Assembly: GCA_037447655.1 (NCBI GenBank)
Contig: JBBHKE010002157.1
Span: 1 to 37,927 of the forward strand
Origin: Zygnema cylindricum
Lineage: Eukaryota; Streptophyta; Zygnematophyceae; Zygnematales; Zygnemataceae
Length of the DNA stretch: 37,927 nt
Direction: 5' to 3'
Shown here piece by piece: positions 33,208-37,927 of this stretch. The notes under the pieces are model-generated. The model was not told the DNA's origin. It saw only the letters and a list, made by a program, of their open reading frames with translations, and did no database searches. Made by a program: the position numbers and the translations under genes. Every line of letters starts with the position of its first letter. Within the stretch, counting starts at the first letter, position 1.

Positions 33208-33752
33208 GCGGCCAAAAGGGTCATGCGGTATTTGGTAGGAACTAGAGATTTGTGGTTGCATCTGGGAGGGGATAATACTGACATCACAACTTGGAGTGAT
33301 GCCAGTTATGGGGATGCTCCGATGAGGAGGTGTACTTCTGGGTATGTGTTGTATGTTGGGAATGGAGCTTGCTGTTGGAGCAGTAGCAACAAAAGGTCAT
33401 TGCTCAGTCCACCATGGAGGCTGAGTATATGGCCTCTTGTTCAGTTGTGAAAGAGTTAATGTGGGTGAAGTCTTTGCTTCAAGAATTGGGATACATGAAG
33501 AATGGAGTACAAAAGATATTTTGTGAAAATATAGCTGCGATTGCAATTGCGGCGAACACTAAACATCATTTTAAAGCAAAACACATGGATATTCGTTTGA
33601 GCTTTGTTAGGGAGAAAGTTGAGAATAAAATTATTAGTTTGGAATATAAACCAGATGGTGAGATGGTAGCAGATATGATGACTAAACCGGTCCCTTCTTC
33701 TAAATTGATATTTTGTAGGGAGAAGTGTGGACTGAAGCAAAAGATAGACTAG
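33208..33752 (+). pseudogene. Element G RNase H domain
   Basis: AAKRVMRYLVGTRDLWLHLG, DITTWSDASYGDAPMRRCTS, then a one-base loss at about 33384 and STMEAEYMASC, KELMWVKSLLQELGYMKNG, REKVENKIISLEYKPDGEMV, ending LKQKID and TAG. The usual CDNQAA reads CENIAA here, changing the catalytic Asp to Glu and Gln to Ile. Confidence 0.92.
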
Positions 33753-33765
33753 AAAATAAGGGGAG
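33753..33765 (+). other. Polypurine tract of element G
   Basis: AAAATAAGGGGAG between the pol stop codon and the 3' LTR. Confidence 0.85.
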
Positions 33766-34736
33766 TGTTCAAAAGAGAGGTATTTTGTAGTCTTTCTTGT
33801 GGACTTACTGCAGCCCTCATACTTGTCGCAGTCACTGAGGACCTGCAGACAGCCATGGCTGCCTGCTGCAGCTAAAGGAGACAGGCAGATCTTCCGGTAC
33901 AGTTTTTCTGCAAAATATAACTGCCACTTGAAGGACTTGATCCAGTGACCTTTGGATGATAACCGTACGGACTAGCCGAGCGCCTTATCCAGTAAGTCTT
34001 GAAGAAGTAGATAAATGAATATGGCGCGATATTTATTTAATCCCATACCGCGCCGGACATTTCATTTAACTAATTACGGGACGATTTATATATGGAAACA
34101 TACCGGTCCGCACGAAATCGGGACCGCACAAAATATACGAAATTAACATTTAATTTTCGACGGACGAAATCAAATGTTTAGATCTGATCGAACGGCTCAC
34201 AGTGGAGCCGGAATGCCAGAATAGCCGTTTGACGGTTTGCGGACCAGATGTCGGTGGATGACACGTGGCAACATATGGTTGGGTAGCGGATATCACGAGA
34301 GGAGCAACTACGACTCCGGAACTGACACGCGTCAGCGGAACGGCCATGCCGTTCTATGGTCGTACAAGAAGTACAGCGGTACCTGTACCTTCTTGTACTT
34401 TACAGTCTTATGATTGGTCGAAGTACCTTAGTAGTAGGCTTAGAGAGGTAGCTTAAGACTTAGAATATTTTTAGTTTTCCAGCCTCTCTCCCAGAGTGCA
34501 CTTGTATTTATAGACCAACTTTGGTCAGCCATAACTTAATGCTCAGGTGAGCAAATTCAGTGATTCTTTTTGCTGCGGACTCAAGGGAGTCCAGGCTACA
34601 TAGGGGTGTAGTTGGTCAGAGATTTTGCGTCCCAGGGTGGGACTTATTCATTGTCAAAGTCAAAAGTGCATATACTATCCTAGAGGCTTCACATAAGTTG
34701 GACATTCTGTGTACCAATGGAGGTCACAGAATTAGA
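33766..34736 (+). repeat. 3' LTR of element G
   Basis: 971 bp, TGTTCAAAAG to AGAATTAGA (terminal CA changed to GA), followed by the AGAAG duplication. Same internal sites as the 5' LTR: tRNA-like module (about 33931-34000, antisense), G-box (34262-34267), hairpins (34577-34611). Confidence 0.93.
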
Positions 34737-34741
34737 AGAAG

Positions 34742-35005
34742 AACGGCAGTGACGAGCGAAAGCATGATGAGAACAACGGCGGCGACGAGCGGAAGCGTGA
34801 TGGGAGTAAAAGGACAAAGGTAAACCTTATCGGAACTTCGGTGGAAAGAGAGGGAGAGGAAAAAAAGAAGGAGCTTTAAAAAAAAAGATTTGCTTCTTTT
34901 GTAGGAAATCGGGTCACTATATGGAGGAATGCCCTTGTTTGGAAAAACTTAGCGGATGTGGATGAGGAGGATTAAAGGGAAGAGGAGAAAGAGGATTAAG
35001 AAATT
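34742..35005 (+). pseudogene. Element F gag C-terminal part with zinc knuckle
   Basis: Continues the gag frame cut at 28412 (KNGSDERKHDENNGGDERKR, very polar), then shifts frame to KKKICFFCRKSGHYMEECPC, a CX2CX4HX4C zinc knuckle at 34891-34932. Stops follow. Confidence 0.8.
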
Positions 35006-35830
35006 TTGGAGCTTCTTCACATCGGTAGAATGGAGAAGAGAGAAAATTACACAGAAATTCCACGAAAGCAAAAGTGTGCTTTTGGAGGTATAAGGAAAGT
35101 AAAGGGAATGGAGGTACTTGAGGGAGTTAGAAATGATGAGGATAATTTTATAGATATATTGGAGACAGAAAACTGCTCAGATAGGGAGACTTCAACAGAT
35201 TCCGAGGAAAGGGGAGAAGTAAAACTAGAGGAGGTTGTAAAAGATGGGGGAGAAGAAAAATATTTAATGAAAGGTTTAGGGGAGGAGAAATATTTATTGG
35301 GAATAAAATTAGAAAGTGATAGTGGAAAGAATTCCATGGGAGAGAATGAGGGAAGTTCAGAAAATGGGGTGAGTATCATGGATAAAAATATGAGTACGGA
35401 AGACGTAGATCTTATGAGGAACTTAGCGGGAATACTTGTTTTCTTGGAAAATTTGGGGGGTAATGGACTAGACATCACTAATAGGGCTGATGCCATCTAT
35501 GAAGGTGTGCCTGTAAAAGGGTTCGCATCTGGGCGTGTGTTGGAGATTAGAGATGTTGCTGGTTGTTTGAACTGCAAGGGGGAAATCAGATTTTGTGTGG
35601 ATAGAAAAGAGATGAGGTGGATAAAATCTTTGCTCGGATTTATCAAAAGTGAGATGCTAAATAAAATGTGCGATCAGCAAGATGGAATGTTTATCTCAGC
35701 TCATCTATTAGACCTTTTAAAATATGAGGGTATTTTTTTAAAGTTTTATCAAAGGAAAAAGAAAAAGAAAAAGGGGGAGCGGGTTTTTTTTTTCATTTTT
35801 TGTGTGGGAGTTGAAAAGAAAATAGACTAG
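35006..35830 (+). CDS. 274-aa ORF, shortened copia gag-pol derivative
   Basis: Open frame in element F ending at the normal pol stop position before the PPT. It is recognisably built from scattered pol pieces: EIPRKQKCAFGGI (gag-protease border), MKGLGEEKYLLGIKLESDSG (RT after YVDD), NEGSSENGVSIMDKNMSTED (RT-RNase H linker), LDITNRADAIYEGVPVKGFA (RNase H start) and RKEMRWIKSLLGFIKSEMLN (RNase H middle), then a Lys-rich and hydrophobic tail. Protease, integrase and the YVDD part are missing, and the RNase H catalytic motif is lost (ADAIYEG for SDASYGD). No enzyme activity is expected. The frame stays open despite many deletions, unlike gag of the same element. It may be a relic or a non-autonomous element's own product. 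Confidence 0.55.
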   Translation: MELLHIGRMEKRENYTEIPRKQKCAFGGIRKVKGMEVLEGVRNDEDNFIDILETENCSDRETSTDSEERGEVKLEEVVKDGGEEKYLMKGLGEEKYLLGIKLESDSGKNSMGENEGSSENGVSIMDKNMSTEDVDLMRNLAGILVFLENLGGNGLDITNRADAIYEGVPVKGFASGRVLEIRDVAGCLNCKGEIRFCVDRKEMRWIKSLLGFIKSEMLNKMCDQQDGMFISAHLLDLLKYEGIFLKFYQRKKKKKKGERVFFFIFCVGVEKKID

Positions 35831-35843
35831 AAAATAAGGGGAG

Positions 35844-37024
35844 TGTTGATATTTGTGTATTTTCAAGGTCTATATTAGGATAGAAAAAGGCAAATACAGT
35901 CCGCCTCTAACTCCCTTCTCCAAGCCCCCACATTTGTTGTAGTCACTGAATCTTGGATAGGGAGTTAGAGCCATGGCTGCCTAGGCCTTTTAGTGAGACA
36001 GGAGTACAAATTGGTAAACTTACATGAAAGAGATTTGACAGGCCCAAGAATTGATCCTGGTACCCACCTTCTGTCAGATTACCTGTAGCTGTTAGCTTTG
36101 TCCGTTTAGTCTACACCAATGTTGAAGTATATACGGTTAGATAACTATTTAAACATGTACGCAAAAACGAATTCATTTAACAACGCGAATAGATTCTTAG
36201 TACATACATGCAGTTTAAAATAGTAAAGTTTACGGTACATCGCGAAAGAGATACCGCGCATTTGTTTCAACGGCAAAACAAATACCGCGCACATATTTTC
36301 GACGGTCAAAATTAAATGTCGGTCTTCATCGACGGTCGTGGTGCGAGCGGGAATTTCGGAATGGCTATCTTCGCGTTTTCAGACGTGGCATGACCTGACG
36401 ACACGTGGAGAGATAACATTTGGTCGCGAGAATTCCGGGGAACATAAGAATGAGTGAAATACGGACACGCGTCCACTCAATGGCCATGATGTACACAGGC
36501 CGTACAAAAAGTAGATCGTTCGTAATAACTTTTTTGTATGGTACAGTCATATGATTGGTTCGTACATCAATACTAGAGGGCTTAGAGAAGGGTTTTAGGA
36601 CTTTGAATATTTTGGTAGGTAGCCGCCTCTCTCCCAAAGAGCACTCTTGTATAAAAGGCTAACTTTGGCCAGCCATAACTAATAACTCGGTTGACCATTT
36701 TCAGTGAATTTTTTTGCTGCGGAAGTAGGGGAGTCTAAGCTACACACGGGTGTAGTCAAATAGAGTGTTTGCTTACCAGAGTGGATGCATTTCTATGGGA
36801 AAGTCAAAGTGGGGAATGTTATCCCAAACTCATATTCTAACTTTGCATTCCGTGGTGGAACTAAGCACACAGAAAGTCTTATTTCACAGGGGTGAAGTTA
36901 TAATGGAGTTTTGATTGTCAAGGGGTCAATTATTTTGGTTTATATAAATTTGTTGTCGGCACTATCTAGATTAGCTTCTTTGGATCTGCGAATTCTGTGT
37001 GGCAATGGAGCCCATAGAATTTCA
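35844..37024 (+). repeat. 3' LTR of element F
   Basis: 1181 bp, TGTTGATATTTGTG to AGAATTTCA, preceded by PPT AAAATAAGGGGAG (35831-35843) and followed by AGGAG. TATA box 36650-36657, G-box 36402-36407, antisense tRNA-like module 36036-36115. The first hairpin is decayed; the second (CTACAC...GTGTAG) is kept. Confidence 0.92.
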
Positions 37025-37112
37025 AGGAGGTGGAGGCAGGTTGTCAACCCTTTTTTTTTTTTATACTGATATATTTAGACCTAGAAAATACCTTTATAAA
37101 TCTAATAATTTT
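37025..37112 (-). repeat. LTR fragment (rest of 26101-26426)
   Basis: Minus-strand start of the LTR hit by element F: AAATTATTAGATTTATAAAG and on to the insertion site. The first bases (TGTTG) are missing and it abuts a PBS directly. Confidence 0.8.
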
Positions 37113-37114
37113 TG

Positions 37115-37129
37115 GGTGGGCCCATAACC
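37115..37129 (-). other. PBS next to an LTR start
   Basis: GGTTATGGGCCCACC on the minus strand, following the LTR end at 37130. Instead of gag, the next sequence is the start of another LTR. Confidence 0.85.
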
Positions 37130-37792
37130 TGCAATTCTGTGTCCTCCATTGGACTACAGAATTTAGGAAGCCTCTAGATAGTAATAACAAACCCACTTCA
37201 AGCCACAACCACTACTGCCCAAGAAAGCAAACTCACAGTCTGACCACACTCGTGTGCAGCCTAGACTCCCTTGAATCCGTAGCATAAAGAATCACTAAAA
37301 ACGGCCAACCAGCCAATAAGTTAGGAGCCGGCAAAAATGCTAATATTATACAAAGCTCTCTAAGAGAGAGGTGTCTACCTACCAAATTTACTAAGTCCTA
37401 AACCCCTCACACAACCCCTATCTACTGAAGTACAAAACAATCACACGACTGTAAAGTACAGAAAGGTACTACGCTCAATGTACGTTCTATACGATTTGTA
37501 TACAAGAAGGTCGTTGAGTGGACGCGTGTCACCATTCCACTCGTGTGTATGCTCATCGGAATTCCGACGACCAAAGGTTATCCCTCCATATTGCGCCAAG
37601 TCACGCCACATCCATAAACGCCAAAAATGACCATTTCGCGATCTCATAAGTGATAGACGCTGTCAGATTAAATCCGACATTAAATGTCGGCCATCGAAAA
37701 AAATGTGCAATTCATTTGTTTTGTGCGAAATGATATCCGCACTGAAACTTTGACTAGTTCTCTGTTCCTTTGTTCACATTTCAGTTAATCGG
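37130..37792 (-). repeat. copia LTR, 5' truncated
   Basis: 3' part of an LTR like LTR E, ending AGAATTGCA at 37130, with degenerate paired hairpins (37245-37277). The match stops at 37792 (AGTTAATCGG), where a GA-rich simple repeat begins. Confidence 0.82.
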
Positions 37793-37927
37793 AGAGGGAG
37801 AGGGAGAGGGAGCGGGGAGAGGGAGGGAGGGAGAGGGAGGGAGGGAGAAGGAGGGAGAGGGAGAGGGAAAAGGAGAGGGAGCAAGGAGAGGGAGAGAGGG
37901 AGAGAGAGAGGGAGCGGGGAGAGGGAG
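37791..37927. repeat. GA-rich simple repeat
   Basis: Irregular (GAGGGA)n to the window edge. Composition resembles the complement of the CT-rich DNA around 2950-3120, but no specific alignment is claimed. Confidence 0.92.

Larger units (their letters stand above)
28413..34736 (+). mobile_element. copia element G (inner, youngest)
   Basis: 6324-bp plus-strand copia element with two 971-bp LTRs that differ at about 22 positions by my reading, with no indels seen. Target duplication AGAAG at 28408-28412 and 34737-34741. Order: LTR, PBS, gag, protease, integrase, RT, RNase H, PPT, LTR. It sits in the gag of element F. At least two stops, three frameshifts and two active-site changes make it inactive. 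Confidence 0.95.
26427..37024 (+). mobile_element. copia element F (outer), hosting element G
   Basis: Plus-strand element: 5' LTR (26427-27577), PBS (27578-27592), gag pseudogene, [nested element G, 28413-34736], remaining gag, a shortened pol-derived ORF (35006-35830), PPT (35831-35843) and 3' LTR (35844-37024). A perfect target duplication AGGAG lies at 26422-26426 and 37025-37029, inside an older minus-strand LTR. Without G it is about 4.3 kb, short for a copia element, as protease, integrase and most of RT are missing. Confidence 0.92.

Overview
This window is eukaryotic DNA made almost entirely of nested transposable elements. I see no intact host gene. Most of it is one group of Ty1/copia LTR retrotransposons, recognised by gag zinc knuckles (CX2CX4HX4C), HHCC/DDE integrase, YVDD reverse transcriptase and RNase H. 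There is also one decayed hAT DNA transposon with a spliced transposase, sitting inside a smaller DNA element. The host is probably a plant or another repeat-rich eukaryote, but the sequence does not settle it. Pointers to a plant are the primer-binding sites, which match the anticodon stem-loop of an initiator tRNA with a GTGGG stem as in land plants, G-box (CACGTG) motifs in most LTRs, and TTTAGGG-like motifs in one satellite.

Layout, left to right. 1-1269: start of a minus-strand copia element (gag, PBS, 5' LTR) leaving the window on the left. 1270-3960: a minus-strand Glu/Arg-rich reading frame with three 47-residue repeats, broken by a lone plus-strand LTR (1706-2892). 3961-4972: a possible spliced coding fragment of unknown origin. 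4973-12484: a nearly complete but inactive minus-strand copia element whose 5' LTR is split by a solo LTR (11393-12453, TSD GAAAA). 12485-13777: no gene seen. 13778-19379: a non-autonomous DNA element with TATCGG-rich ends, a 120-bp tandem repeat and a 21-bp-arm palindrome, split by a hAT element (13847-18245). 19508-26426: fragments of several copia elements, including another solo LTR (21903-22959, TSD TACAT). 26427-37024: a plus-strand copia element (TSD AGGAG) that landed in an older minus-strand LTR and was itself hit by a younger 6.3-kb copia element (28413-34736, TSD AGAAG). 37025-37927: the rest of the old LTR, a PBS, a further LTR and a GA-rich simple repeat.

The copia copies share an unusual architecture. 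(1) The PBS starts directly after the LTR and pairs with the inside of tRNA-iMet (anticodon stem-loop), implying priming by a half-tRNA as in Drosophila copia. (2) The gag ATG lies inside the LTR, about 20 nt before its end, and the frame runs through the PBS. (3) Gag, protease, integrase and RT share one frame. (4) LTRs carry two adjacent small hairpins with compensatory changes, close downstream of a TATA-like box. (5) They carry a GTAC-bounded imperfect palindrome upstream of that box. (6) They carry an antisense tRNA-like module with A-box and B-box-like sequence. These shared features, across copies diverged enough to need indels for alignment, are the most notable content of the window.
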